Source: Saprospiraceae bacterium (GTDB lineage Bacteria; Bacteroidota; Bacteroidia; Chitinophagales; Saprospiraceae). From it: a stretch of DNA of 64,000 bases. Below the pieces are notes generated by a model that worked only from the letters and a program-made list of their open reading frames with translations, searched no databases and had not been told where the DNA came from. Shown piece by piece: positions 29,321 through 40,395 of this stretch (its first letter is position 1; every line of letters starts with the position of its first letter). Location: NCBI GenBank assembly GCA_016715105.1, contig JADKBO010000038.1:1-64000 (forward strand). Reading direction: 5' to 3'. A program made the position numbers and the translations under genes.

Positions 29321-30552
29321 GTGAAGTAAAAACTAGTATTGAAACTGATTTGGTCAGCTTGAAACATCCTGACGAAAGAGGATATTACGGCGAATTTGGT
29401 GGCGCTTACATACCAGAAATGTTGTTTGCCAATGTGGAGCAATTGCGATTGATTTATCAAGAGGTGATTGATGATCCTGCTTTTCAAGCGGAATATAAAT
29501 CCTTGTTGCGGGATTTTGTAGGACGACCATCGCCTTTGTATTTGGCAAAAAGATTATCCGAAATTTATTGTACCAATATTTGGCTCAAACGTGAGGATCT
29601 CAATCATACAGGCGCACATAAAATCAATAATACGGTAGGGCAGATATTGATTGCCAAAAGATTGGGTAAAAAAAGAATCATTGCAGAAACTGGAGCTGGT
29701 CAACATGGTGTAGCAACGGCAACTGTTTGTGCACTCATGGGATTGGAGTGTTTTGTGTACATGGGAGCAGTGGATATAGAAAGACAAGCCCCAAATGTCG
29801 CTCGTATGAATATGTTGGGTGCTACGGTCATTCCTGCTGAAAGTGGAAGTAAAACGCTCAAAGATGCCACAAATGAAGCCATCAGAGATTGGATAAATAA
29901 TGCAGAAACCACGCATTACATCATTGGTTCTGCAATTGGGCCACACCCTTATCCAGATATGGTCACCCAATTACAAGCCATTGTCTCTGAAGAAATTGCG
30001 TATCAATTGACGGCGCAAACCGGCAAAGAATATCCAGACTACGTGGTTGCCTGTGTCGGTGGTGGAAGCAATGCTGCAGGAGCATTTTATCATTTTTTAG
30101 ATGATAAAAGGGTTAAACTTATATTAGCGGAGGCGGCAGGAAAGGGTATTGATTCAGGTCACTCAGCAGCGACATCGATCCTGGGATCCAAAGGAATCAT
30201 TCACGGTTGTATGACTTTGTTGATGCAAGATCCTGATGGTCAAATCATAGAACCGTATTCATTATCTGCTGGCCTTGATTATCCGGGCATCGGACCTCTG
30301 CACGCCCATCTAATTACGACAGGAAGAGCAAAAGTATATGCAGCCACAGACGATGAGGCCATGCAAGCAGTTTTTGAACTTTCAAAAGTAGAAGGTATCA
30401 TCCCTGCTCTAGAAACAGCCCATGCATTAGCCATTTTATCAAGAATCGGTGCGGGGAAAGATGACCATGTGGTTGTAAGTCTTTCAGGTAGAGGTGATAA
30501 AGACTTGAATACTTACATGAACTATGAAAATATAAAAGACCAAGTACATTGA
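29317..30552 (+). CDS. trpB: Tryptophan synthase beta subunit
   Basis: The protein has 411 residues. The PLP Lys lies in HTGAHKINN, then AETGAGQHG, EAAGKGIDSG and the phosphate-binding CVGGGSNAAG. GEFGGAYIPEML near the N-terminus marks the TrpB1 type that pairs with TrpA. It condenses indole with serine. The ATG overlaps trpF (ATGA). Confidence 0.95.
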   Translation: MSEVKTSIETDLVSLKHPDERGYYGEFGGAYIPEMLFANVEQLRLIYQEVIDDPAFQAEYKSLLRDFVGRPSPLYLAKRLSEIYCTNIWLKREDLNHTGAHKINNTVGQILIAKRLGKKRIIAETGAGQHGVATATVCALMGLECFVYMGAVDIERQAPNVARMNMLGATVIPAESGSKTLKDATNEAIRDWINNAETTHYIIGSAIGPHPYPDMVTQLQAIVSEEIAYQLTAQTGKEYPDYVVACVGGGSNAAGAFYHFLDDKRVKLILAEAAGKGIDSGHSAATSILGSKGIIHGCMTLLMQDPDGQIIEPYSLSAGLDYPGIGPLHAHLITTGRAKVYAATDDEAMQAVFELSKVEGIIPALETAHALAILSRIGAGKDDHVVVSLSGRGDKDLNTYMNYENIKDQVH

Positions 30553-30553
30553 T

Positions 30554-31327
30554 ATGAATAAAGTAAGAGCTAAAATAAACGAAAAACAGCAGCGGGTTCT
30601 GAACGTATATTTCACTGCAGGCCACCCAACGCTGGATAGTATTCCAAGTATTGCTGAAGGGCTACAAGAAGCTGGAGCAGATTTAATTGAATTGGGTATG
30701 CCATACTCAGATCCTTTGGCAGATGGGCTCACCATTCAAAAAAGTAGTGAAGTCGCATTGAAAAATGGAATGAACTTAAAACACTTATTTGACCAAGTAA
30801 AACAAGCTACAGCTAGTATTGAAATTCCTATAATCCTTATGGGGTACTACAATCAACTGATTCAATTTGGAATGGATAGATTTTTGGACATGGCGACAAC
30901 AGCCGGTGTTTCTGGTCTCATCATCCCTGATTTACCTATGTTTGAATATGAAGCCAAGTTTCAAAAATCATTTGAAGATCGCAACCTTGGCATGAGTTTT
31001 TTGATCAGCCCGATGACTTCAGATGAGCGGATTTTGCAAGCTGGTCGATTGAGTAGTGGCTTTTTATACATGGTTTCGCAATCAAGTATTACCGGTAAAA
31101 CTCAAGATATCAGTCAAGAACAACATGCTTATTTCGATAAAGTGAATAACATGGGCATTGAATCACCTAGGCTGATAGGCTTTGGCATACACAACAACGA
31201 AACTTTTGAAACTGCATGTAAGTATTCTAATGGTGCAATTGTAGGAAGTTCATTTATCCGCGCACTGGAAAAAGATGCCAGTAAAGCAGGAATTAAAACT
31301 TTTGTTTCTTCAATCTTAAATGGTTAA
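30554..31327 (+). CDS. trpA: Tryptophan synthase alpha subunit
   Basis: The protein has 257 residues, a TIM barrel. Catalytic Glu in DLIELGMPYSDPLADG and Asp in GLIIPDLPMFE; phosphate loops FGIHNNETF and GAIVGSSF. Cleaves indole-glycerol phosphate and passes indole to TrpB. It begins one base after the trpB stop. Confidence 0.95.
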   Translation: MNKVRAKINEKQQRVLNVYFTAGHPTLDSIPSIAEGLQEAGADLIELGMPYSDPLADGLTIQKSSEVALKNGMNLKHLFDQVKQATASIEIPIILMGYYNQLIQFGMDRFLDMATTAGVSGLIIPDLPMFEYEAKFQKSFEDRNLGMSFLISPMTSDERILQAGRLSSGFLYMVSQSSITGKTQDISQEQHAYFDKVNNMGIESPRLIGFGIHNNETFETACKYSNGAIVGSSFIRALEKDASKAGIKTFVSSILNG

Positions 31328-31340
31328 ATCATAACACGTC

Positions 31341-32345
31341 ATGATTATAAAGTTAAAGCAAGACATCAATGCAAGTCAGCATCAATCGCTTGCAAGCCTC
31401 ATCAATAACCTCGGTTATAAACCAACTTATGTTAACACTCAATTTGGCAAATACCTCGTAAGTATTGGCAAAAAAGAAATTGACCTTCGAAAGATTGGAT
31501 TTGAAGCCGGCGTGGAAGATATTTTCAGAGTGGATGACGCTTATAAATTGGTTTCCTCTCAATGGAAAATTGGCAAAACGGTCATTGATTTGGGCGATGA
31601 TGTAAAATTGGGTGGCAACGATTTTCAAATCATGGTAGGTCCTTGTTCCATAGAAGGTGAGGAGCAGATCGCTTCAACCATTGCCCACATGAAATTGAAT
31701 GGAGTGAAAATTATGCGTGGTGGTGTTTTCAAACCAAGAAGTTCGCCCTATAGTTTCAGAGGACATGGTATTGATACTTTAAAGATATGGTCAGAAATGG
31801 CTAAAAAAGAAGGCATTAAGATCATCACTGAAGTCATGCAAGTTAGTCAGATCGAGGAAATGATGCCGTATGTGGACATTTTTCAGGTAGGTGCCAGAAA
31901 CAGTCAAAATTTTAACCTACTAGACGAACTTGGCAAAGTAGATAAACCAGTCATGTTGAAAAGAGGGATTTCTGGTACAATTGAAGAGTTGCTACAATCT
32001 GCTGAATACATTTTCTCTAATGGTAATGAAAAAATACTTCTTTGCGAAAGAGGAATCAGATCTTATGAAACCGCTTATAGAAATACCATGGACATCAATG
32101 CCATCGCTATTTTAAAAGATAAAAGTCATTTACCGGTAATCGCAGATCCATCCCATGGAATTGGTGTCAGGAGATACGTGGATAAAATAGCTTTGGCTTC
32201 TGTTGCTGCGGGAGCTGACGGCGTCATAATGGAAGTGCATGAGTGTCCCGAAAAAGCGGTATCTGATGGTCAACAAACTTTGGATTACGGAGAGTCGGCA
32301 AAATTAATTGCCCAGCTTTCAGAAATCAGAAAGATCGTATCATGA
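31341..32345 (+). CDS. aroF: 3-deoxy-7-phosphoheptulonate synthase with N-terminal regulatory domain
   Basis: The protein has 334 residues. Residues 1-75 look like the small ferredoxin-like domain that gives type I-beta DAHP synthases such as the Thermotoga enzyme their feedback control. The barrel has MVGPCSIEGEEQI, RGGVFKPRSSPYSF, QVGARNSQNFNLL, PVMLKRGISGT, LLCERGIRSYE, ADPSHGIGVR and IMEVHECPEKA. It makes the first shikimate intermediate. At the end of the trp operon it would be co-regulated by the Trp attenuator, boosting chorismate supply. The gene name within the family is a convention; KDO-8-phosphate synthase is excluded by length and motifs. Confidence 0.9.
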   Translation: MIIKLKQDINASQHQSLASLINNLGYKPTYVNTQFGKYLVSIGKKEIDLRKIGFEAGVEDIFRVDDAYKLVSSQWKIGKTVIDLGDDVKLGGNDFQIMVGPCSIEGEEQIASTIAHMKLNGVKIMRGGVFKPRSSPYSFRGHGIDTLKIWSEMAKKEGIKIITEVMQVSQIEEMMPYVDIFQVGARNSQNFNLLDELGKVDKPVMLKRGISGTIEELLQSAEYIFSNGNEKILLCERGIRSYETAYRNTMDINAIAILKDKSHLPVIADPSHGIGVRRYVDKIALASVAAGADGVIMEVHECPEKAVSDGQQTLDYGESAKLIAQLSEIRKIVS

Positions 32346-33349
32346 GAATATTTGTCTATCTTTTACTACTGCTATTTCCTATTATTTTGAGCCTGCCTGC
32401 TTGTAAGGAAACTGCTTTACCAAAAGAAGAAGTAGATGAAGAAGAGGGTAGTGACCTGTTGAGGAAACTAAATGGCATGATTGCAAACGATGCAACAAAT
32501 GCACAGTTAAGGTATAACAGGGCACGCATCTTGGAAGAAAATGGGCAATATCCAGAAGCCATTGAAGACATGCGTGTAGCCATCATCGCAGATTCTATGA
32601 ATGCCGTGTATTATCACTTTTTGTCAGATTTATTTATGGATAGCAATAATAGCAGCAAGTCATTGCTTACGATGCAAAAAGCTGCCCAACTCTTTCCTGA
32701 TAGTACCCTGACACAATTAAAACTTTCTGAAACATATTTTATCCTCAAGCAATATAATGAATCCATTTTTCAACTCAATGATATCATCAGAAGACAGCCA
32801 AATAATGCTGAAGCATACCTGATGTTGGGTTTGAACTTTAGAGGAATGGGCGATATTGCAAGAGCCATCAATGCTTTTCAAACAGCCACTGAGAAAGATC
32901 CGACAATTGTAGATGCATGGATAATTTTGGGTGATCTATTCGCTGAAAAAGAAGAACCTATTGCCAAAAGATATTATGAAACTGCGGTAAATGTTGCTCC
33001 TCAGAACATTACCGCATTACATAGCAAAGCCTATTATTTGCAAAATCACGGTGACATCAACGGAGCTTTAGATCTCTATAGGCAAATTAATATTATAGAA
33101 CCAAAATACCCGGATGCTTATCTGAATGCTGGTATTTTATTGATCGAAAAAGATAGTTTAGATACAGCACTTGAGCAGTTTGATATTCTAACAAAAATGG
33201 CACCTACCAACGCCAAAGGTTATTATTTTAAGGCTTATATTCTCAACGAATTGGGGCAAAAAGAAGCGGCAAGAAAGGAAGCTCAAAATGCGGTAAATTT
33301 TGACTCCAATTATAAAGACGCAATAGAATTACTTGAAAAATTAAAATAG
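32342..33349 (+). CDS. TPR-repeat lipoprotein
   Basis: The protein has 335 residues. The lipobox LPAC puts the acylated Cys at 21. After an acidic linker come about seven tetratricopeptide repeats (residues 45-330; NGQYPEAIEDMRVAI, NNAEAYLMLGLNFRGMGD, AINAFQTATEKDPT, LDTALEQFDILTKMAP). It overlaps the DAHP synthase stop by four bases (ATGA), so it is translationally coupled to the trp operon although no metabolic link is obvious. Likely an outer-membrane scaffold protein; function unknown. Confidence 0.85.
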   Translation: MRIFVYLLLLLFPIILSLPACKETALPKEEVDEEEGSDLLRKLNGMIANDATNAQLRYNRARILEENGQYPEAIEDMRVAIIADSMNAVYYHFLSDLFMDSNNSSKSLLTMQKAAQLFPDSTLTQLKLSETYFILKQYNESIFQLNDIIRRQPNNAEAYLMLGLNFRGMGDIARAINAFQTATEKDPTIVDAWIILGDLFAEKEEPIAKRYYETAVNVAPQNITALHSKAYYLQNHGDINGALDLYRQINIIEPKYPDAYLNAGILLIEKDSLDTALEQFDILTKMAPTNAKGYYFKAYILNELGQKEAARKEAQNAVNFDSNYKDAIELLEKLK

Positions 33350-33444
33350 AGTTGGCTTGTTTCAAACAATCCAAATTTTTGTTCGTTCATAATGTATCTG
33401 AATGTATAAAATGGTCTATATTTAATTTTCAAAATGTATACATA

Positions 33445-36115
33445 TTGAGGTTTTTACAAACATCTTTTTTCATTTTATTGTTTGCTACGTTTGCAGTGCC
33501 AGTATTTGCAACCCATAACAGGGCGGGGGAAATTACTTATGAGCAAATAGCGGCCAATAGAATAAGGATGACCCTCACTACCTACACCAAAACCAGTAGT
33601 TCAGCAGCGGATAGGGATAGTGTAGAAATTGTTTGGGGAGATGGCACATCGCAGTGGGTTCAGCGGTCAAATGGCACTGGCCAACCACTTCCAAATGACG
33701 TAAAACTCAATAAATACATCCAAGAGCACACCTATCCAGGGAGAGGAACCTATACCATTACATTTACTGATGAAAATAGAATTGGAAATATCTTGAATGT
33801 CAATTTTCCAAATTCCATAGACATTGCGCTTTCTTTATCAACTACATTTACGTTATTGGATCCGCAATTTCAGGGTGTGAATAATTCAGTAGTTTTGCTT
33901 CAACCACCTATTGACTTTGCCTGTTTGAATCAACGATTCATCCACAATCCAAATGCATATGATCCAGACGGGGATAGTTTATCATACGAATTGGCTATAC
34001 CGCTTCAAGATTTTTTTTCCTGACCAGATCCTTCCAGGTAGCAATAACCTCATCAATTTAGATCCGATAACTGGAGATTTCACTTGGATAAGCCCTCCAC
34101 AACAAGGAGAGTACAACATTGCCATAAGAATCAATGAATACCGAAAAGGTGTGTTGATAACAAGTGTCGTCCGCGACATGCAAATTTTGGTAAGGGCTTG
34201 TATGAATCAGCCACCAGTGATCGAAATTCCAGAGCAAATTTGCGTCATTGCAGGAACGAAAATTTCAATCCCAATAGGTATTTCTGATCCCGATAAAAAT
34301 CAAAATGTAGAGTTGACAGCTTCAGGAGCTCCTTTTTTAGACGGCAATAATGCTGTATTGATTGGTGGAGGAAATTTCAAACCACAACCCTATACAGCAT
34401 TGTTTGAATGGCAGACAGATTGTAATGATGTTTCAAAAAACTTTTATAAAATAGTCTTCAGAGCTGTTGATAATTTTTTCGGAGACACAACCGGTCTAGC
34501 GACCATCAAAACACTCTTGATAAAAGTAGTTGGGCCTCCTCCTGAGGATGTGACAATGACGAATGATGCAGGAGCAGCCTTAATTACTTGGGAAAGTCCA
34601 TACCAATGTGAAGATGCTAGTGATGAGTACTTTCTTGGTTTTTCTGTTTGGCGCAGCAATAGGAGTGTCAATGTACAAATAGATACTTGTGAGGGAGGTC
34701 TTCAGGGATATGAAAAAATTGTTTTTAACACCCGTCAACAAGAAAATGGCAGGTATTTTTATAGGGATGATAATGTTGCTGGGGGAGAAGTTTACTGTTA
34801 TCGCATCATAGCAGAATTTGCTAAATATACCAATTCGGGAAATCCCTTCAATATCGTGGAAAGTTTACCTTCGGAAGAAGTATGTTTTACCCTTTCTAGA
34901 AATATTCCACTGCTTACAAAAGTGTCGGTTGCCACAACTGGAGCAAATGGTTCTATAGAATTGGCTTTTGTGAAACCAGATTTGATTTCTTTAGATACGG
35001 TAACCAATCCAGGGCCTTATAGAATCGAAGTATTATTCAAACCATTGTTATCTGGCAATTTTACCATCATTCCAAGTGCAACAAAACTTTTCAACGTACT
35101 ATCGAATTTCTCGGATACTACGTTTTTACATAATGGTATCAATACAACGAACAGTGCTTATGAGTATCAGTTGAAGTTTTATAGTGGTGATCGGTTATTG
35201 GGTACTACAGCATCGTCTTCCAGTGTATTTTTGACCGTTAGCCCTTCACAAATGCGGAATGCATTGACTTGGAATTCTCAAACTGCATGGACAAATAATC
35301 TGTATTATATTTATCGACGTAATAATGCCACCGGAGTGTTCCAATTGATTGATTCTACAGATCGTACCAATTATACAGATTTTGATTTGACCAATGGCAC
35401 AGAATATTGTTATAATGTGCAGTCAAGCGGAACTTATGGTTTACAATTTGTGCCAACACCATTATTGAACTTTTCACAGGAATCATGTGGATCACCCTTT
35501 GATAATTTACCTCCTTGCGCACCAAAAATTGAGGTGAATAATTTGTGTGATCAATTGGGGAATATTGAATTTGATCAATTGGAGAATGTCATCACTTGGA
35601 CAGATCCTAATGCACAATGTCCAGAAATACAAACAATCAGTGCTTATGTAATTTATTATGTACCTGATTCTTCTGGAAATTTTCAAGAAATCGGCAGAGT
35701 GAATGCCAACCAAGAGAAGAAATTTATCCATGGTAATTTGACAACAGGTTTATTGGGATGTTATGCCGTGACTGCATTGGATGAAATCGGTAATGAAAGT
35801 GAACTCAGCAACATCGTTTGTAAAGAAAACTGTCCTATTTATGAGTTGCCCAATACATTTACACCCAATGGTGATGGAGCAAACGATGTCTTCGAGCCTG
35901 TTACCAATTTTTTCATTTCCAGAATAGATATGAAAATATTCAATGAATGGGGTACAATGGTATTTTCAACCAACGAACCTTCCATCAATTGGACCGGCCT
36001 AGATGCACCAACGGGAACATATTATTACATATGCAGTGTATTTAATCAAGATTTAAGTGGACAGGAGGTCCAAAATGGCCCGATATTAAGAGGTTATATC
36101 AATTTGCTCAGATAA
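33445..36115 (+). CDS. CHU_C-type secreted protein with fibronectin-like domains (one frameshift)
   Basis: A TTG at 33445 begins a good signal peptide (FLQTSFFILLFATFAVPVFA); no in-frame ATG is near. The N-terminal part (THNRAGEITYEQI, SVEIVWGDGTSQWV) is a domain common at the start of Bacteroidota CHU_C proteins. The frame breaks in an eight-T run at 34012-34019; removing one T gives LQDFFPDQILPGSNN. The middle has FnIII-like strands (ALITWESPYQCEDAS, ITWTDPNAQCPE). The last 90 residues (PNTFTPNGDGANDVFEP, IFNEWGTMVF, PTGTYYY) are the type B T9SS sorting domain. Probably surface-exposed; ligand unknown. Confidence 0.8.
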
Positions 36116-36122
36116 GAAAATT

Positions 36123-36722
36123 ATGTTTACAGGAATTATTGAACACCTGGGAAAGGTGAAAAATTTGGAGAAAGAAGGCTCCAATTTGCATATTACCATT
36201 GAATCCCCACTTGCCAAAGAAGCATATATTGATCAAAGCATCGCCCACAATGGTGTATGCCTCACCATTGTTGCTCATGATGAATCCAGCTATGTGGTTA
36301 CTGCCATTCAAGAAACTTTGGATAAATCAAATTTGGGTTCCTTAAAAATGGGAGATTTGATCAATCTTGAAAGATCTATGTTGCCAGACAAAAGAATGGA
36401 TGGTCACTTTGTACAAGGTCATGTAGACACGACTACTGCTTGTTTGGAGGTTAAAGCAGTGGATGGTAGTTGGTATTTTCATTTTGAATTGCCTCAGGAA
36501 TATGCCCATTTAGTGGTTTCAAAAGGATCTATATGCATCAACGGTACGAGCCTCACTTGTATTCTACATGAGGACAAACCTTCTATCTTTAGCGTAGCAA
36601 TCATACCATACACCTTTGAACACACCAATTTTTCAGTAATCAAAGCTGGTGACCCAGTCAACCTCGAATTCGATATCTTGGGTAAGTATGTGACGCGTTA
36701 TTTTGCGTTGAGAACGGTTTAG
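36123..36722 (+). CDS. ribE: Riboflavin synthase alpha chain
   Basis: The protein has 199 residues, made of two lumazine-binding barrels. It begins with the obligatory MFTGIIE; the first repeat has HNGVCLTIV, the second GSICINGTSLTCI. FVQGHVDTTT joins the barrels. Converts two 6,7-dimethyl-8-ribityllumazine molecules to riboflavin. Eight bases after the preceding gene. Confidence 0.95.
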   Translation: MFTGIIEHLGKVKNLEKEGSNLHITIESPLAKEAYIDQSIAHNGVCLTIVAHDESSYVVTAIQETLDKSNLGSLKMGDLINLERSMLPDKRMDGHFVQGHVDTTTACLEVKAVDGSWYFHFELPQEYAHLVVSKGSICINGTSLTCILHEDKPSIFSVAIIPYTFEHTNFSVIKAGDPVNLEFDILGKYVTRYFALRTV

Positions 36723-36737
36723 TCCTATATTTACCTT

Positions 36738-39170
36738 ATGATTATCAAAGTAGTTTTTCCTCTGGCAATTCCGGAACTCTATTCCTATCAAGTTCCTGCG
36801 GAGTTACAAGCTGAAATCAAAATTGGCATTAGGGTGGAGGTTTCACTACGTGATAAACTATATTCTGCGCTTGTCTATGAAATTGAAACTGAAGAAGCTG
36901 CAGGCATCACGACCAAATACATCATTTCTGTATTAGATGAAATTCCAATTGTTACACAAAAGGATTTAGTATTGTGGAAATGGGTTGCAGATTATTACTG
37001 CTGTACGATCGGGGAAGTCATGCAAATGGCCTTGCCTGGTGGTTTGAAATTGGAAAGTGAAACCAAGGTTCAAGCTGGTGAAGTGGATTACCAGGATATT
37101 GACCTCAATGATGATGAATTTATGGTCGCTGAGGCCGTAAACGTCAGAAAAGAAATCACGATTTCTGAGATTAAAAGTATTCTGGATAGGAAAACGATTT
37201 ATCCCATCGTCAGAAAACTATTGGAAAAAAATGTCATTTCCATTACGGAAACGCTCATCGAGAAATATGCAGAGAAGAAAATAAAAGTCGTCAGCTTCAC
37301 TTCTGAATACAAATCTGAAGGCAGTCAGATCAGCGCCTTGGATATGGTAACCAGATCAGAAATACAAACCAATGCGCTACTGAGCATCATTTCTCTTTCA
37401 AAAAATACAGAAAGGGTGCCAGTTAGCGATGTTTATGAAATGACTGGTAGCAATTTATCTATACTGAAGGCATTGGAAAAGAAAGGCATTTTGTTCATTG
37501 AAGAAATTTCAACGAGTAGAATCACAAGTTATTTTCTGGATGACGAACAATTACCCCCACTTTCTATTGAGCAAAAACAAGCAATAGAAACGATCGAGCA
37601 AGCCCATGCTGAAGAAAAACCTGTATTAGTGCATGGTGTGACAGGAAGTGGAAAAACGAGGTTATACATAGACCTCATCCAAAAATGTATTGCAAGTGGA
37701 AAACAAGCTGTTTTTTTACTTCCCGAGATTGCACTGACTACTCAAATGGTAGATCGCATCAACGCCATCTTTGGGCAAGATTTGATGGTTTATCACAGCA
37801 AACTCAACAGCCAGGAAAGAGTTGAAGTGTGGTTTGAAACCGCCAAAGGCAGACCTTTGATCATGGGTGCAAGGTCGGCTTTGTTCCTTCCATTCAAAAG
37901 TTTGGGGCTCATCATTGTTGACGAAGAACATGATCCATCCTATAAACAAGATAATCCAGCACCCAGGTATCATGCCCGAGATTGTGCCATTGTCATCAGT
38001 AAATATCATCAAGCTTCTGTTGTTTTGGGAAGCGCGACGCCTTCTATAGAATCTTTTGAGAATGCGATGAACCATAAGTACCAACTCGTGAAACTGCTGG
38101 AAAGATATGGGGCTGTCAATATGCCAAACATAGAAGTCGTGGATATGGCTTATGCAAAAAAGACCAATCGAGTCAAGTCTTTGTTTAGTTTACAATTATT
38201 GGAAGAAATCGCATTAACCATTGAAGCTAAAAAGCAGACCATTTTATTTCAAAACAGGAGGGGTTTTGCACCCATAGTGCAGTGTGGTAAATGTGGTCAT
38301 ACCTCGATGTGTATCAATTGCGATGTAAACCTCACTTTGCACCGATACTTTGATGAATTGCGGTGTCATTACTGTAACTATCGACGTAAGAATCCCATCA
38401 AATGTCCAGAATGTGGCAGCGATGATCTCAAAGAAATAGGATCAGGGACAGAGAAAATAGAACAAGAAATCAAAATGCATTTTCCTGCTGCTAAAGTAGC
38501 CAGGCTAGATTTTGATACTGCTAAAAGTAAGTCATCTTTTGAAAAAATCCTTTCATCTTTTGCTAGAAGAGAATACGATATCCTTATTGGTACTCAGATG
38601 GTTACAAAGGGTTTTGATTTTGATCATGTAACGCTTGTTGGCATCGTCAATGCGGATTCTTTATTGATGTATCCAGATTTCAGAGCCAATGAAAGAGCAT
38701 ACCAAATGATGACACAAGTGGCTGGTAGAGCTGGTAGAAGGCAAGAACAAGGTAAAGTAATTATTCAAACGCATAGGCCCGATCATCCCATTTTAACAGA
38801 TGTGTTGAATCAGAATTACATGAACATGTTTCAAAGAGAAACCAAGGAAAGGGATGAATTTGCCTATCCTCCCTTTTATAGAATGATCATTTTGGAACTC
38901 AAACACAAAGATGCCGCCTACCTCGATAAGGCTGCTGACTTACTTGCTGGAAAATTGAAACAGAGAATAGAAAAAAGGGTGATTGGCCCTGCATCGCCTG
39001 GGATAAATAGAGTGCGTAATTTGTATATCAAGCTCATTACCATTAAATTTGAAAAAGATCCTAAGGTCATGCGTTTTATCAAACAACTCATCTTACACGC
39101 TAAGGCAGAGCTGATCAATAAGGATGGAATTAAGGGATTGAGAATCAACATCGATGTAGATCCTTATTAA
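36738..39170 (+). CDS. priA: Primosomal replication protein N' (PriA helicase)
   Basis: The protein has 810 residues. N-terminal DNA-binding domain (residues 1-100), winged helix, then helicase lobes: Walker A GVTGSGKTRLY, LLPEIALT, VDEEHDPSYKQ, GSATPSIES, and the C-terminal motif VAGRAGRR. The zinc module has paired Cys (CGKCGHTSMCINC, CHYC, CPEC). PriA reloads the replicative helicase at stalled forks. It is next to sbcD and sbcC, so this is a repair/replication cluster. Confidence 0.95.
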   Translation: MIIKVVFPLAIPELYSYQVPAELQAEIKIGIRVEVSLRDKLYSALVYEIETEEAAGITTKYIISVLDEIPIVTQKDLVLWKWVADYYCCTIGEVMQMALPGGLKLESETKVQAGEVDYQDIDLNDDEFMVAEAVNVRKEITISEIKSILDRKTIYPIVRKLLEKNVISITETLIEKYAEKKIKVVSFTSEYKSEGSQISALDMVTRSEIQTNALLSIISLSKNTERVPVSDVYEMTGSNLSILKALEKKGILFIEEISTSRITSYFLDDEQLPPLSIEQKQAIETIEQAHAEEKPVLVHGVTGSGKTRLYIDLIQKCIASGKQAVFLLPEIALTTQMVDRINAIFGQDLMVYHSKLNSQERVEVWFETAKGRPLIMGARSALFLPFKSLGLIIVDEEHDPSYKQDNPAPRYHARDCAIVISKYHQASVVLGSATPSIESFENAMNHKYQLVKLLERYGAVNMPNIEVVDMAYAKKTNRVKSLFSLQLLEEIALTIEAKKQTILFQNRRGFAPIVQCGKCGHTSMCINCDVNLTLHRYFDELRCHYCNYRRKNPIKCPECGSDDLKEIGSGTEKIEQEIKMHFPAAKVARLDFDTAKSKSSFEKILSSFARREYDILIGTQMVTKGFDFDHVTLVGIVNADSLLMYPDFRANERAYQMMTQVAGRAGRRQEQGKVIIQTHRPDHPILTDVLNQNYMNMFQRETKERDEFAYPPFYRMIILELKHKDAAYLDKAADLLAGKLKQRIEKRVIGPASPGINRVRNLYIKLITIKFEKDPKVMRFIKQLILHAKAELINKDGIKGLRINIDVDPY

Positions 39171-39192
39171 TCTAATAGTTTAATAATTTAGT

Positions 39193-40395
39193 TTGAAGAT
39201 TTTACACACAGCCGATTGGCATTTGGGAAAACAACTGCTCAAAGAAGATCTGAAACAGGATCACGAACTCTTTTTTGAGTTTCTGATAGAGACCATAGTC
39301 AGTCAGGAAGTGGATGTACTTTTGGTTTCAGGTGATGTTTTTGATTATGCCAATCCTTCCAATGAGAGCAAACGTTTGTATCTAGATTTACTTTTTAAGC
39401 TCAAGAATCTTAGAAAAATAAAAATCATTATTACGGCTGGCAATCATGATTCCATTTCTTATTTGGAAAGTGCAAAATCAGTTTTGTCTTTATTGGATAT
39501 AACCATTGTTGGAGATCTGGAAACTGTAGACTTGGTTCCTTTGATGGAAGATAATCTTGTAAAAGCTATTGTCATTCCAGTCCCCTTTTTGAGTGACCGC
39601 GTATTACGGCATGGCGCCGAAATGACTAATCAAGAAGAAAAAATAAACATCATCAAAGAAAGTTTGATGGAAGTATTTACAACTTGGAGCTTGAAAGCCA
39701 AAGAGTTATATCCAGGTATTCCAATCATAGCTTTAGGTCATCTTTATGTACAAGGGGCCAGTATTTCTGAAAGTGAACGAGATATACAAATCGGCAATCA
39801 AGCGGGAGTGGCCGCAGCCGGATTTGATGAATTGTTTGATTACTTTGCGCTTGGACACATTCACAAACCACAAATTTTGACACCTCATGTACGATATTCT
39901 GGTTCTCCAATAGCTTTGAGCTTTTCTGAAATGACAGACAATAAAGTGGTTATTTTATTAGAAATCGAAGAAAAAGAGATCAAACAAACGAGTATACCAA
40001 TCCCCAAAATCAGAGACTTGGTTAAGTTTACAGGTGACTTGACGGAGGTAATAGCTAAAGTGGAAAGTTATCAACCGCAATGTAAATTACAAGCATTCGT
40101 AGAATTGGATGTCATTGAAGAAATTGAAAATCCGTCTAAGTTATTGGAAATGAAGACTTTTGAGGCTGATTATAAAAGCGATGCTGTAAAGATTATCAAA
40201 AGTAGATTATCATTCGCAAGCCAAAATATAACAGCTTCCAAATTTACTTCAGGCATTACGATCGCAGAATTGAGCCCAAAAGATGTTTTCAGAAAAAAAG
40301 TAGAAAGCACAAGTATGGCCGAAGAAGACAAAGAAATGGTTTACTTAGCATTCGACGAATTACTGGAGCAAGTCCTAAACCCTGAACAGTTATGA
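39193..40395 (+). CDS. sbcD: SbcD nuclease subunit
   Basis: The protein has 400 residues with a TTG start (KILHTADWHLGKQL). Metal-binding phosphoesterase motifs: TADWHLG, SGDVFDYANPS, TAGNHDS, ALGHLYVQG and ALGHIHKPQ. With SbcC it forms the bacterial Mre11-Rad50 complex that opens hairpins and DNA ends. It overlaps sbcC by four bases. Confidence 0.9.
   Translation: MKILHTADWHLGKQLLKEDLKQDHELFFEFLIETIVSQEVDVLLVSGDVFDYANPSNESKRLYLDLLFKLKNLRKIKIIITAGNHDSISYLESAKSVLSLLDITIVGDLETVDLVPLMEDNLVKAIVIPVPFLSDRVLRHGAEMTNQEEKINIIKESLMEVFTTWSLKAKELYPGIPIIALGHLYVQGASISESERDIQIGNQAGVAAAGFDELFDYFALGHIHKPQILTPHVRYSGSPIALSFSEMTDNKVVILLEIEEKEIKQTSIPIPKIRDLVKFTGDLTEVIAKVESYQPQCKLQAFVELDVIEEIENPSKLLEMKTFEADYKSDAVKIIKSRLSFASQNITASKFTSGITIAELSPKDVFRKKVESTSMAEEDKEMVYLAFDELLEQVLNPEQL

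Noticed and set aside
34012..34019. Programmed frameshift at the T8 run
   Set aside because: So many genes in the window break in homopolymers that sequence error is simpler; no stimulatory structure was seen.
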